DNA of 64,000 nucleotides. It comes from Sitta carolinensis. Lineage: Eukaryota; Chordata; Aves; Passeriformes; Sittidae. Below are positions 25,341-40,063 of the stretch, one piece after another. The stretch spans positions 18,573,501-18,637,500 of the forward strand of contig CM063288.1 in assembly GCA_032173965.1 (NCBI GenBank). The letters run 5' to 3'. The first letter of the stretch is position 1. Every line of letters begins with the position of its first letter. Made by a program: the position numbers and the translations under genes. The notes under the pieces are model-generated. The model saw nothing but the letters and a program-made list of their open reading frames with translations, did not search any database and was not told the origin of the DNA.

Positions 25341-28300
25341 TGATCACTTGCATCCAAAGTAAGTGTTTAAAGTGTATGATTTTTAGTAACAAAAATCCCC
25401 CAACTATGTTTCTATACTTGCCTTTTTAAATAAATTTATGATCTTTTTAAAAAAGAGAGTAATTTGACAAGATTTATCTTTGTGCTTATAATTACCATTA
25501 TTAGCACTTCAGCCTCCAGTTTTTTGTTGTTCAAATCCAAATATCTTCAGTATTTTACTTGGAACTGACATTCATGTAACTAATCAATAGTTCTTCAAAA
25601 TGTCATTTCTAGTGTTTATAAATTTGGAGTTAGATTGGAAGTCCTCCAGTATTCCTAATGCCATATTTTCAGAAACTTGCTGTTAGTTGTGCTAACAATA
25701 AGGGAATATTAATGCTGTTCATTAAGTCTTCACTGATTCATCTCATTTATTTCAACTTTTGATACACAGTAATAAAATGGAGTCCATGCCTGGTATGTCA
25801 ACAGACAGCATTTGGAATATTAAAAATAATGTATTGCTTCATTCCTTTTCTTCTCATCTGTCCTAATGATGTGTTGCTTATCTTTCTTCTGCTATTTCAG
25901 TAAGATACAATCCATCCCTAACAGTCATAAGCACTACTATTAGTGCTACCAATACTGAGAGTGTATTGGCATGCTTACCTTTGGACCACACTGAATATTC
26001 TCACCAAATGCATTGTGGCTCTCAAACCCTCTTTGACTACAATTTGAGCACGTATCTCTATTGATAAACTTCTGGAGGTCACATCTCTGCCTGTGCTCAT
26101 TGCATGCCACCCCATCAGGAATGATAAAACTGGCCTCAGTGAAATGTGGTGGCTCTTTAAGACGGGAATGGTAGAAAAGTGTTTTCTGTAATTTTAACTG
26201 AGATTTGAAACAGGAAACAAGTACCAGCTGCAGGCCTGTGCAAGTCATCATGTGCCTAAGACCCAGCTCTTGATAATTCAGAGTTAAATGATTCTCTACT
26301 CTCCTGGTTATACTTGTGTTGCTATCCTGTTAATGCTTCAAATTTTTAAACGTTCATTAAGAATAATTTTTGTACAGAAGAGTTCTTTTCCAATCTAAGG
26401 AAAAAATATGCAAAGGTATTGTTTTGGATGTATTACAAGCACATGGTAATTAGACGTTTTCAACCTTGCCAACATAAGCAATAGATGGTGAAATTTGGCA
26501 ATGAAACTGAATTATAAATGAAGCAGGTTTTGGTGCATCCCAGCAGGTGCAAAAGAGCAGCAAGTTGTGTATTTTTAATTTCCTCAAGTCCAACACACAA
26601 CCAGGGTGTGCCACAAAAATGCTCAAAGCCACACTGAAGCTACTCAGAACAGTATAAAAGATGGTCATCTTACACAGATGGCATCACACTACAGAGCATA
26701 GTTCCTCTAATGATTTAAAATACCTCAGTAATGTTTACCTTAATTCAAGTGCTGATCTGGTGAGTTCTGCATGCTTCATATTCATCACGGGTCTGAAGTC
26801 TTAGAATCACCAGTTCCCTTGGCTAGGAATAGCCCTTAGAATGTATTAAGCTTATGGAACATTTCCAATATTCCTTTAGCATGCTCCCAAGAATAGCTTT
26901 CTCCTATTTCCAAATATCTTTGCAGTCTATCTGATATAAATATATAATTATTAGAGAAAGAGGATTCACACAATCTGTGGAGGAAAGGTGAATAACAGAT
27001 AACTTAATGCAAGCTTTTGTGGAGATGAGAATTCATCATTTATATAGGCTGAAATTTCATGCCTGCAGAGACAAGGAGCTCTGCATAGCTATTGTGTGCC
27101 AAGAGCTATTGATCTGAATATTTTATTGAACAGAAACTGGAGGGAGTCAAAGTAATTATAGACATATAATTTGACATTCTCCCAAAGGACCTTAAGCTTA
27201 TAATAATCACTAGAAAAATAGTTACCAAAGTTGTTTTAGATAATTTTCAACCAAAATCCTGCAAGCAAAGTGCAGAAAAAATTATTAACATTTTGAAAGA
27301 AAACAAAATAATTATCTTTAGAACGATGATAACAATGATACCACTTTTAGTCTAAAATACTATCAGGCTAGTAGTAACACCAGTAGCAAAGAAATATATT
27401 CCCCAAATACATAATTTTTTTTTTTTGAGAACCAGAATAAGTAACTGAATAAAATGTAATATGTCATACAGTAAAAAGTGTTAACTTTTAGGCCTTAAAA
27501 TTGTACTAGTCTTGGTAAATTAGAATTCCTAAGTTTGTTATTTAAAGATTTTTTTTTAATTGTATTTTTTCTATTCCTTCTATAATAATAATTTAAAACA
27601 TTGCATAAAATTATGTGTGGGATTTTTGTAGGGGCACATCTCACTTTTCATCTGTCTTGAAGGTCTTACTATTGAAGTATTTACTTCTTCCTGAGGTATT
27701 CCCAGGGTGCACCTCTGGGAAGCTGCCTACTGTAACTGCTACATTTAGCTTTCTAGATTGCATTTGCAGGCTGAAGTCTGAAACCATTACAAGCATAATT
27801 TTTAATTTATTTTTTTTTTCAGAAAAGAGCACAATGGTTTTCAGTAACGGAAGTGATGGGAGTATGCTTTCCTGCTTTCAATTGCTGTCCTGCTATCAAT
27901 TCTTTCAACCAATATAGCTGGGAATCTACTATGCTTGGGAGTTGACATTCCAAGTTATTCAGTTTAACAGGCAATTATCAAAAACTTTTCTTTTTTTATT
28001 TGACAGGTGCACACTTGTAGACAGGTATTTCTCACTCTATACTTTTATGTTGCAGTTCATGGTTATAAAGTCTGATTTCCCTGCAGACACTGTAGTAGAG
28101 GAACTATAGGAAGTATTTCTACTTCTATGACCTCGCCTCTTGGTGTTTCCTTGCCTCCAAGTGATTTGGAGATAAAATCCTATTTAAGACAAATCCAGAT
28201 AATACAGAATAGGAAATATGCTGCCAATGGGAAGTCTTTTCATCATGAGAAATGAGGACTGATCAGAAACACAGACTTTTTTTATAGCTGCTATAAAGGC

Positions 28301-29029
28301 ATATGTGTGAGCTTATGCTTAGGAGGTTCTCTAGAGGAAAGCACATATGCATGCTGTTTACCATAAGAACCTCTTCATCTTTCAAATATGCCTGGCATCT
28401 ACATTTCCATTTTCAAAAAGACTGATGTATTATATATTCCAGTAACTTGAAAAGCAAAGCCAGTAAGTTTCAGAAGATCTTAGCCTATTACTGAAAAATC
28501 TCAATGAGCAAAAATGAAATAGTTGGGGTGATGGATCACCATGCCTTAAGTTATTTTCTCCAACCATTCTGATGTAAAAATAAGGTGGAATTAAAAAAAA
28601 ATAATACTTTTGTGTTGGAACAAAGCCTAGGCCTAATTTTACAAATTGCCACCTCTTAGAGAATTCGAAATTCTTTTTCCAGCACTCTGTAGATGTTGAT
28701 TGCCTTTCAGTACTCTGTCTAAATGGTTACAATTAAGAAAGATTTATTCCCCTCACCTACAATTTCTGTGGCTCAGATGGTATCCAGAATGCTTAATTTT
28801 AGAACTGACTATGCAGTCAAGAGCTTCAAACACATAGAATACTTTCAATTATCTATGTTTTGATAATTACATTGACGTTGTCTTGAGTATTCAGTATCTA
28901 AGCTAGTTTTGCTCAAATTTGCTGAAGAGTGTCTGAAATATTGATCCTAGACCTCTTATTTGATTCTATGGTGTATTCTAATGTACTTTCTGAGTTCAAT
29001 CGTTTTATTTCTTCAGTTGATCATCCCCC

Positions 29030-29140
29030 ATTAGCCACATTTTGAAAGCTACACTTGGATCAGCTTGGTATTCCTCTTGGCCTATTCCTTAAAACAGATG
29101 TAAATTTGTCAAGATCCCCTTGGACTGCACTTATTGCAAA
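29030..29140 (-). mobile_element. Possible ancient CR1-group LINE scrap
   Basis: A short patch, AATTTGTCAAGATCCCCTTG followed by GACTGCA, resembles a phrase preceding the 'catctgcaaac' region of CR1-group LINEs. It is too short and diverged for a firm call. Confidence 0.35.
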
Positions 29141-32100
29141 GAATATGTTGATACTGGTGGTGCTCTCAGATGCTTTATAATAGATTACTGATACATAGAC
29201 ACAAATATGTTGGTAAAAGGGTCTGAAAGTAACAGAAAGGGCTGTAATGTCAATGAGGAGTATCTGGTGTCTTGAAGTGAAAAGTGAAATTTTAATAAAC
29301 TGAGTGGCTGTCTGTTAATTCTTCTGAGCTGAGCTTACCTAATTTCTTCTGAACCTGGCATCTGTAGTTCTTCCATTTGTAAATTCAATGAGAGGATCAT
29401 GACTAGACAGTTTTGATTTAACAGAAGGGGAAATATTTAGAGCCGCATACATGGAGTACCTGTTTTGCTAAAAATATTATCTCAAGATCTCTAAGTTCTT
29501 ACACACTTATCAGGAAGAAGCAGAGCAGCTCTTAACACCTACCAGCCCTCTCAGAAGGCAGTTCCCTTTCTTGCAGCCAGCATTTCCATAGTCCTGACAA
29601 GCTCCAGGCACTGACTCACAGGTCAGCTTCAGTGGGATCTGTAGGCAGCCAAGCCAGGAGTCTTCCAGCTCCCTTTTGTGACCCGCTTCTTCAACTGCCC
29701 TCCAGTTAGGAGCCCCCAGACTGATGGCTTCCAATCATATTTTCTTTTTTCTCATTATAATCTGCTGTCCTATGAAAGCAAGTGACTCATTCATAGACCA
29801 GACTAGTAGAAGCAAAACATACACTACCCAAAAACTGCTGCAGAGGTGCTTTGTTTGTCATGATTTGGTCACACTTCCCTTCCATCTGTATTTTTTCCAA
29901 ATATTTTTATCTCTCTCTCTTTCTCTACATGTTTCAGGTCATTCACTTCATATTGCCTATTTTTCCCTCCATTTTATAATTTATTTTTAATTAAAAATTA
30001 TCCTTCATTTACCCAAATCTTAACATTAATGGAGCCTTCCAAAAACTGGTGACTGTGCTTGAGATTCTGGAATGAAAGGGATTGGAACAAGTATAGCCAT
30101 AGACATAAAAACCCAAACGAGACGTGTACTAATTCTTACCTGAGAAGAAATCATACAAATAAAATCATACACATTCTATTTATAAAATGCAGGCTACTGG
30201 TTTTTTTTCTTCAAAAGAATGCCACATTTGACTAACCTATTAATTCCCTATTCTCCCCACCCCCGAAGGAAAACCATAAAACTTCCTGCCTTATGGAAAA
30301 GGGGGCACAGACTTGTCAGCAATCCTTCCAAGTAATATTATGCCTCTCATGCTATTCACTATGCATCAGTGCTGGCTTGTCTCCCCATCCAGAAACTCAT
30401 TCTTTCTCCTCCTGAGGAGATTAATGTGAAATTTGATAGCTTTCAAAAGTGGTTTGAAACCTTAAACAAGAAATAAGAGCAGTTGGGACCAATTGTTCTG
30501 AACAGTGGAACCTGTCACACTGCATATAGCCAGGCATGCTTTGACAGTTCTTTCACTCTGAACTGGGTAATAGGAAAGTCAGTAAAGAAATGTTGTGTAA
30601 CCTCAATTGAAACCCATATTCTCCAAGTAAAAGAGAATTTGGACAAAACCCAATGAAAACTGTATTTGTTGTGTAGGAAAAGAACAAGTTGGTTCTGCTT
30701 ATCTTCTAAAGTAAGCTCCTCCAGGCAGGGACTGTATCTGAGTACTTTTTACAATATCAAGTGTGCTGCAAGCGCTTAACAATTAATAATGAATTGTAAG
30801 TAAACGCAAACTTGTGAGAGGTGCCAGACTGCCATCTCTGGAGAACTGGCCTGTCTATTTATGTAAAGAATAGACAGCACAGCATTGCAGGCTTCTTTAT
30901 GCTGCTCCAAAAATTTACTAATTCATTTCACATAGGCTGCTGAACAACCATCAGATGGTAACTGCTCACAATCCCTAAAGTGCTAGGGAGATTTAATCTG
31001 CTGCCTTCAGGTTCTAAAGCTACAACACGGGGTGTATCTCATTTTCAATCAGCAGAATGAAGTCCCATCCTCTATTTTTAATTGGAATTAATGTTAATTT
31101 AGGAAATAAAAGGTTTTAAGATACACCAAGAAACATTAAAAATAGTATTAGAAGGAATGTTATTTACCAGAACTCTGTTTAAGTGCTATAGTAAGTGAAT
31201 TAAATGTAACTTGTTTGCATTTTAGCCCTATAATTTTTAGTTCATTGAACATATCTTGCATTTTCTGAAATTACGAGGAATCTAGGCATAGTATAACTGA
31301 CAGTACAGAGAATTCTTAGGTAATATCTAATCACCCTCCTTGAATTTCCCCTTTAAAATACCTCTGTAATAAAATGGAAAGTATAAAAACCTTTTCAAAG
31401 AAAACCTGAACAAAGTAGAATGCTTCATTCGATGTTGTACTTACCAGTAATTCTTTGGATGGCAAAGTCAGGAGACAGAAGGAACTTCTTCAATTCTATG
31501 CTGAAGTCAAAAAACAAAAAAAACCCCTGAAATAATTTCCCTCCGTCTACATCATTCCAGAGAACAGGTTCACTTTCACATCAGTTGCTCTGTAATTAAT
31601 AAAGCAGCAGCAAATCAGGCTTATCTCAACTACAGCCACCAAAATCAAACCACTGTCTCTCTCATTAAGGAAATAATGGAAAAAATGGGAATAGTAAGGT
31701 AGCATTTTGTAGAGGTACCCACCTGTTTTTGCACTGAGGCAGGTAAATAACATTAATCAGACTGAAATGAGCTCCCACGTGTGTGTGTACCCTGAGTGTG
31801 ATGGGCTCAGGCACAGATTCACAGAAACGCACTTAGGTCTAACTATGTCAACAAATGTTGATAGCATTGGCTTTTTAGATGTTGCACTGCTTGCTGCCAT
31901 CCCCACAGCTGAACCTACTGCAACCAGCCTGTTTTTATAACACAGAAGTCTCAGGCTCCCTGACCCTGATGCCTCCTGCCCCATGTGGCAGGTATAAATG
32001 TTCACCTCTCCAGCTGATTTACTAGGTAGATTTTAATTACCAATAAATACTGTTCAAAGTAACGTCTGTCTGCTTTGTTTACAGGAGAATAACTTCACAC

Positions 32101-32629
32101 TTCGCTCAATTACCCACTACAGGAGACAGCAGCCTGCAGCTTTTTTGCTACCACTCCTGGATAGTCCTCAAGTTACCATTCACTAGCATTGCTTTGCATG
32201 GCACTTATAATCAGTCTCTCAATTTTGCCCTGAAAAAAAAATCAGCCAAACAAAACTAATAAGCACATGTCTACCATTCACCTTGAAATAATAAATTCAC
32301 AGGTACTATTCTGGGTCTTTTTTTGTTCCCATTTAACCCCCAAAATATTGTGACTGTGAATACTACTGATTTTTTTTTTTTTTTATAATTATTGAAGTTC
32401 ATTATTCAATTAGTTTATATTCTGCACTTGAAACAAACTCCGCAAAACCCAAAGAGTCACTATCAATATCTGTTCCTACATATGTAAGAAATAGCACTAG
32501 CAGGTTTGTTACCTTTTACTACAGTAACAGACACCTCCCTGAGTCTGTGTAGTGAAGAAGACATTTTAGCCAGTTCATACCTCTGGACTTCATAGCGTTA
32601 ATTTATTCCAAAAGCCTCTAAGGAAGCAG

Positions 32630-32708
32630 AAATTTATTGAATTCCTCAATATTCTCCTAAAGGCATCAAAAATTTATTGAATTTCTCAATATTCTCCTAA
32701 CAGCATCA
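32630..32708. repeat. 40-bp tandem duplication (two copies)
   Basis: Copy one is 32630-32668 and copy two 32670-32708. Both read AAATTTATTGAATT(C/T)CTC, then AATATTCTCCTAA and (AG/CA)GCATCA, with three differences over 39 aligned bases. This is a recent local duplication. Confidence 0.92.
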
Positions 32709-32709
32709 A

Positions 32710-35700
32710 CAGTATCAGTGTATTTCTGAGAGCACAAACTGTGAAAGGTTGCTGTCCTTACACCTGCAAACTGCTGCAGAGCATGCTGGCAGCCTGCTTC
32801 CAAATCTAACCCCCTGCTCAGCAAGCATGATGCAGAATCAACCCAGGCTCCCCATTTTAGCCTCCAAAATCACAGTACATTTACCGAGCCTGGAATACAA
32901 GTGAGTTATTTCTTTCATTTCATTAACATTTGTGAAGAGACAGGTGAGATCTAATTTAAAAACCTCCAGTCTGATTTTTTTTGTCATACTCATGAATCTT
33001 GGCAGAGAGCTCAAAGATGAAGAAGGACCATTCTATTCATTTGTAGGGGAGTCCTGCTCGGATTAAACCTTTTAAAGCCAAAAACAATCCTTTTTTTTCT
33101 GTTACTGAGGCCTGTAAAATTACATGACATATGTATGAATTAGGTTAATCAATTATTTTCAAAAGCATGACTCATGTATTCATATCAGAAAAAAACAAGT
33201 TATTCAAAGAAGCAAATTAATGTATATTCTTTATCAAAAGGTATATTGCTGCTAGAAGCTGTGTTTCTGAAATTTAATGATTGATAAGGGTTTTGAGACA
33301 GGGAGAATTTCTCAAGGTTGTTCACAAATGTGAAATAACTGTATCTCAATGACTTTAAAAAAATCACCACCTGGGAATCCTTCCATTCAGCTTAGGTAGA
33401 GTTTGCTTCCTGATGGGATGACTCAGTTTGATAAACTGAGGCAGCCAAAAGTGATAAAAAGCCATTAGAGGTGGGATGGCAGGATGCTATAATAAAATAA
33501 ACTCTACCTTATGGGTGATTATGTATTATTATTATTATATGTCCTGTCAGACATTAAGAAACTATTTAAAAAGATAAAAATCCCTGATTTTGGTTATGAA
33601 TACCAGAAGAAAATTTAGCATAGAAATTGAAAAAAAAATCAACTGCATGGTAATAAACATGTACACAGCCTATTTTGTAAAAAAAGTCATGGAGTCACTT
33701 GCTTCATAAAAAGGTCTCTGTAATTCAAAGATTTATCTTTAAATTAATAAAGACTCCTAAAAAAAAATCTTTTCTGATCCTTGCAAAATATGGCTATGGC
33801 AAAGATAGTTATGCATGAAGCACTTTCAAGTTACACAAATCCTCAAGAGGAAATTATATTAATCCCCAGATTCTATGCATTCTTATTATGCACATTTATT
33901 ATGTGTACTCAAAATACAGAAAGCAACCCAACCAAAATACTTAATTTTTTTTTTTTATGAGTCTAGAAATTCACAGATCTTCACAAAATAAATAATAAGG
34001 GGACACACAACCAAAAGGTGAAAGTCAACTTTAAAGTGGAAGTAAATTCACTGAGTGGATGTCATCTTATTCCTTATCCCAGATTTTATACAATTCCCAC
34101 ACACCCAAGTTATTGTATCCCTTGTCTATGACAGTTGCCAAACCACAATATTGGGTCCCTCTCCTACCTCACAAGGTCACTGACTCGGCACATCCACGCT
34201 TCTGCCATCTCACTTGGCTTCTGCCAAGGCACATTATCATGTCAGACAGAAATATATTTGAATATACTACAACACGGTAACAGATGGAATTCCTCTACAA
34301 AGAACTGCAGCACAGCCCTCTTCTGCAATGGAAGTAGCTTGTGCTTAGCCTATCTCAACACCCTTAACATTTACTGCTAGAAGATAGTTTTTATGAAGCT
34401 GTAATAACCAGAATGAGCACATCTAAACTACTGACACAGCTTAAAGCCATACAGTACCAGACAATGGTGTTTTCTAAAAAATCTCCTTAGCAGAACAAAA
34501 AGTTATAAATAAACTGAAACTCAAAATATTAGGTGTATACAGACAAGTTGTCCATTTTTCATAAAGAATGAAAGTTCTAATACAATGGTATTGAGTTTCT
34601 GAGTTTCCATAAATGTCTTCTTGCATTTTCACTTGTGGGTTTTCTGAGGTGTTTTCTTCCTGGGATTTGGGGTTGGGTTTTTTGTTTGGTTGGTTTCTTT
34701 GTTGTTGGGGTTTTTTTAACAAACATTATTTCATAACTTAAAAACTATGGTAGAAACAAATGAATCAGAAAACTGTAACACACCATAGTACTTGAAATAG
34801 TGTGAACTGAATGGAAAAATTATCTGGGTTAAGGATAAACTTTTTCTGTTCTCACTGTGTTTTTAGTTCCCCAACCCAGTCTGCTGTAGGAAAGCATAAA
34901 TGGTTATTCTAACCGGGGGAAAGGACTACTTCTTTCACTTACATTGCCACCTTATGGCAGTTAAATATGTTTGTGAAACTACGGCCTAATTTAGACCTTC
35001 CACTTGACAATTAGTAAGGATAAGCCCCTTTCAGAGATGTCAGCTGTCAGAAGTGCTACTGAAACAAAAAACGCAGTGAGTCACCAGCACCAGAGCTTAT
35101 TCAACAGAGATGTCAAGAATTCCAAGGAGGGGAAGAGAAAGCCACAGAGATATAAAATATACCTACTTAAATGAAATTTTGATTGTATGATAACTAGGTT
35201 TATAAACATTATGGCTGTCAGTATTAATTTTTCTATACTCACACTGAATCAGAGGAGTCAATATTGATGCACTGTATTTTAGGGAAGGAAACTGGAATGC
35301 TGGAAAATAATTTTATATAAGCCTACAAAACAGGAAATTTATTTTGCATTAATATGTAAAGAATTACTTTTTTCCTAAAACACTCAAGATCAGGAAAATT
35401 CAGTTATTGGTAAGATTTGACCCTAACCTCCCTGTGCCCATTTACTATCCAGCCAGCTGTGTTAATATATCTCTTTACATAAACCCTGAATATTGAAAGT
35501 ACCTAACAGCACTGTAACAAATTCTTTTCATAAACACTTTTACACTGTTTTCCTGCGATGCCTTTCTCAACTGAATTGTGAAGGAACTGCTGAATTGTCA
35601 TTATATCCTACCAAATTTCTGAGCCACTTGAAGTATTCTTCAGTTATATTGGAACATAAATGTACCCATGTTTTTTAAACTTCTTTCAAAGTCCCAAACA

Positions 35701-38700
35701 ATTGCAGTTCCTAGAAGCATCAGGAGACAGCATTGATAAAATCAATAAGCTGAACAAAGTCCTCTGCTACAACTAAGATTAGAAAAGGGTAATGATACGA
35801 AATGCTAATTGAAATACACTGACTATCTGTGATTGTAACAATTCCTCACAATGTGCCAGTGTAACTGACAGTAATAGATCCCCATGGTTTCAGACGAATC
35901 TGCAGTAATCCCTTAATATATAAACTGAGCAGAAGCAGGCATAACTCTTAAGCATCCATGTTCTATAAATACAAATAAAGCTGTGCAATTGCTCAATACC
36001 TCTTACGCTAAAGAATCCTCATTAATATCAAGTTCATATTTTTAGTGGACTTACGATTTTCTGACATATTTTTTTTTCATAAGACTAAATTAAACGAGTT
36101 AAGCTAGTTCAGTCTTTGACAGTCTGGAACAGAAGTTACCACTTCATTTTGTTCCTTTCCTTCATCTTTATCCCTACTCTTCCCAGCTCCTTGTCAGCGT
36201 TCTGAACTGAGTTGCTTCTCCTCTTCTTTTCCCTACCTTTACTTATTTCCCTCATCTCACAGCCTGGGAAACAGAGCAGAAAAATGGGATGGAGAAAGCC
36301 CCTCATCTACAACAGAGATTGCCAGTTAAGCATTCAAAGCTCTCATCACAGTGTTCAGGGTGGAGAAGGGACTTGTTGACTGTAGTGCTTTTACAGACTC
36401 ATTGAAGCATTAAGATGCTGAGTAGTCGATTGTGGGGTGTTTAAAGAACTTTATTCCTGCTTGGTAACTTCCATGCCTTATCCAGCGCATGTGTAATCAA
36501 CAGGCTGGAAAGAGTCAGAAAGCAGAGAGACTGGTCAGTCTCTCACCCTGGAAATCAGATAAACCTTGGATCAGCTTGGTAATACCTCTGGTGGCTTTTT
36601 GGCATTATTGGTTCTTTTCACTGTCAGAATGGCCAGCAGCCAGTAATATTCAAGGAAGGTTTTTCAGACCAGTATCTCAGCTGTGCTCAGAAAGACTAGA
36701 AATTTAGTAGTTTAGATTACATTCTGCCAGATTAGTTACAGATTAGCAAAATATCATAAAAACCGTAAAGCATAATGAGAAAATTTTTAAAGAGCTAGGG
36801 AAGTTCATAGCTGAAATTGTCCTAATATTTAACTATAGACTTGAAACTATAAAGAAATGCAGTCGCATCTCAAGAAACTCTCACAAGGTTATGAACAAAC
36901 CAGATACTTTACAAAAGTCCTTATTACTTTCATCAGATGGGACACTTCTTAAAGGGACAGAACCAAGTTCTCTGTATGAAAAATATAAGTAAAAGGAGGA
37001 AGTAAGTAGTTTATCCGTCTCTGAATACCAAATTTATCTGCCTTTGCTTGCAGTTGAATGGGATATTGTAAGGTGGTATTTTTGCCACGTTTCAACATTA
37101 TTTAAAATCACTTCTAAATGTCTTTTATCTCCACAAGGGAGGTCTGAGTACTGTGCATCTGTTTTTAAAGAGTTCACACAAAAAGTTGTAATTTTATGTG
37201 GAATAAAATACCTATAAAACATAAAAGACCTTATCTCTAATTTTTGTTCTTAAACACCAATTATCTTCTCTCTTCACTCTTTAACATTTACTCTACTTGC
37301 TGCTCAAATTGATTTGCTAACGAGATTACCTACCATCATTTGCTGGTGCTGTCACATGTGAAAAACCTGCTGCAGCTGTTCCAGTTACTCTTCAGCTCCA
37401 CCATTTGAATTATCTGCAACAATATTTGTGGTCTTCCTGCTTGAAAGGCAACTCTTCTGTCTTCCAGATTGGGAATAGAGCATGAAGGAAAAGGAAAGGA
37501 GACACAATTATACTCTACTAGAGCTGCCTTAAAGTCAGAACAGAACGTGTAGAGGAACAGGTATAGGCTCTTACCTACCTACTTACATTCTCTTGCTTTA
37601 GACTTCCACAAATATACTTCCATAAAACCAGAAGCAAAAGAGATTGTAGACTAAATGCAGCTCTGAAGAATGCAGGTTTTTATTCTATGTCCTATGTATG
37701 AAAAAATACTGAGGAAACACTGAGGAAATATTTCAAATTAAGTACCTTTGACTTAACAATGCAGAACTTTTCAAAAGCCAAGAATTGCACAAGTGGTTTT
37801 TGGACAGTATATTACTGACAATGCTAGGGAGACCTGCAAACAACCGTTTTCTGTCCTTCAGAGGAGAAAAGGCATTTTATTCTGCTTCATCACGGATTTT
37901 TAAAAGGAGTGCATTCCACCACATCAGTCTGAATTGCCATGTGAAACCATCTCATGGAAAGGGATTGACAGTGGAACAGGGAAAGAGAAGGTGGAATGTG
38001 AACAGGTACTACCTAACACATAAAAGTTGAACCCACATGCCTTCTTATAATGCCTTTTCTCTTTTTTTCTTAGGAAAATTTTGAGGAATTTAAACTGCAA
38101 AATTATTAAAGACATTTACACAGTAATAGATGTGAATAAATAGGGTACATAGACATAGCTGTGTTTTCAATATTAACAGATACATAAAGCATTTCTTTAC
38201 CCTAGCTTTTAGTATGAAGTATTCTCTCTGATCACAAAAGTGAAACAGTTCCATGTGTAAGACAATAATTTCTAATCATACTGTGCTGCAGATTTTTCTT
38301 ACTCCATGTTCTGTGGCACAATCTTTTATTTTCAGAGTTCATCAATTTCCAATTAAATTCTGCAAAAGACTTTATATTAGTAACCTGTCAGTAATACCAG
38401 AACTGTAATTTCTTTTCCTGCCACTTCTTCTATGTAGCTTTTGAAATTTCCTGTTGGATGCCCTCCTTATATATATTAGAATACAACTGCGAAAAGAAAG
38501 GTTTTAACCCTGAAGTACAAGTAGAAAAATCATGTCAACACTGTATTATGTTGTCTTCATATGTCATTGATTACTATCTTTTCAAAGTAGTATATATCTT
38601 TTTCTCCTTTCCTTGTTCTTCTAGTATTTATATTAAAAAAGCAGAATTGCAAAAGATTGATGCAACATAGATAAATGAAATTTCAAGTAACTGCTTTTCA

Positions 38701-38880
38701 AACAAATGAGAAAGCACGAGTGGTAAAGCTGGTGAATCCACAGTGCTCTTTAGCATCACTATGAAACTATTTTTTTTCTTGGATGTACATAAAGTTCCAG
38801 ACAGAGGCTATCAGGAGCCTGCATTTATCTGCCCTCCTATTCAGCATCACATAAATCACATCCAATTTCCAATGTTATAC
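32710..38880. other. Intergenic, AT-rich, no gene recognised
   Basis: Unique-looking sequence. A G/T-rich low-complexity stretch is listed separately. I see no gene, RNA or repeat family. Confidence 0.55.
34633..34718. repeat. G/T-rich low-complexity stretch
   Basis: On the plus strand almost every base is G or T from about 34633 to 34718, for example GGGATTTGGGGTTGGGTTTT and TGTTGTTGGGG. The strand asymmetry is strong. The translated frame on the other strand (KPQQQRNQPNKKPNPK) is its by-product. Confidence 0.75.
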
Positions 38881-39683
38881 AGTTAGAGGATGAGCAGCTG
38901 CTTTCCATCTGTATAAATAAATTTACTAGTATTTGCAGCAATGCTGCAGCAATTACTGTAGGACCACGTTTGACAACCATCAGAGCCACGAAGAAATTAA
39001 GACAAGAGAAAGGGTATTCACAATGTTAATTATTGGAGAGAATATTTTAACTTTTTGCCTGCCTGAGACCATGAACTTGAGACCGCTCCTGGCATAGTCC
39101 AGTTTGCATTATGTCATGGATGCAGCTGCAATTTTTACTAAACACTATATAAAGATATTAATGCAAGTATGGCTGCAGAATATGAGCACAAAGCTACTAC
39201 ACAGCTTGGCAATCAAGAAGTGCCACAAGATGTGTTGCTATGGTATCTGCAAGCATGACTTTTTTATAAAGCAATAGTGCAAATAGCAATACAGCATATA
39301 ATTCTCTGACCATTTTTAAACATGACTGTTACTTACCACTTTGGACATGAAAAGAGTTTATTACATTCCATTGCAGATACACATATTTTTACAAATATAT
39401 TGTGCTGCTTTTTAATCAGCTGTCACATTCTGCAAAGATCATTATAAAGACTGCTATTAAAGAGAAAGTAACATGCTTTTAAGACAATAGAAAATGGAAA
39501 TGCAGAGCATGTCTGGAACTGCAGGGTTTGATTGTTATAAATTGTTTATGAAGCGCCATTCCTTATTTTCATCAAAAGCTTTTCTTGCAGCAGACATCAT
39601 GGGTGCTTCAGCATGCAATTTTCCCTCTCCAGAGGGATGAGAATGTGCCGCAGTTTACTTTGCTCAGGTTACACTGCAGTGTC
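38880..39683. promoter_or_regulatory. Candidate conserved non-coding element (speculative)
   Basis: About 800 bp of high-complexity sequence free of simple repeats, with several CAGCTG E-boxes (38895, 39124 and 39419 areas), ATTA-type homeobox cores and TTTATGA/TTAATCA words. This mix is common in vertebrate developmental enhancers. It lies 5 kb downstream of the sodium channel stop codon. Conservation cannot be tested here, so this is only a suggestion. Confidence 0.15.
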
Positions 39684-39702
39684 TTTTTTTTTTTTTTTTT
39701 TT
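39684..39702. repeat. Poly(T) tract, 19 bp
   Basis: Uninterrupted run of T on the plus strand. Confidence 0.9.
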
Positions 39703-40019
39703 AAAGCAAGCACTAAAATATGTCTCTTTCCACTGTGCAACAGCTCCCACTGATCAGCAAGGAAAAATAAATATGCTGAGTGACAGAGCCTGCATGCTGT
39801 ATCACATAGACAAAACCTAGTTGTGCTCTGAGAATGAAAGAAATGGTACCATCCCCCACTGAAAAAGATGTTGCTAATGCAGAGGTTTGTGAGCCATTAA
39901 ATATTCCTACACTGCAGAGATTTCAGATTATTTCTCCTAATGCCGTACTGAGCTAGATAAGCCTAATCGTAAGGATTTTTCAATGTCCAAAAAAATCCCC
40001 TGCATTTTTAACACTTCAT

Positions 40020-40032
40020 TATATATATAATA

Positions 40033-40063
<31 letters not shown>

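Larger units (their letters stand above)
23386..32625. other. Intergenic, AT-rich, with ancient LINE scraps
   Basis: Apart from the two degraded LINE pieces listed at about 25.1 and 29.0 kb, I recognise nothing. Frames near 100 codons at 25946-26251 (minus) and 27615-27917 (plus) show no known domains. Confidence 0.55.
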
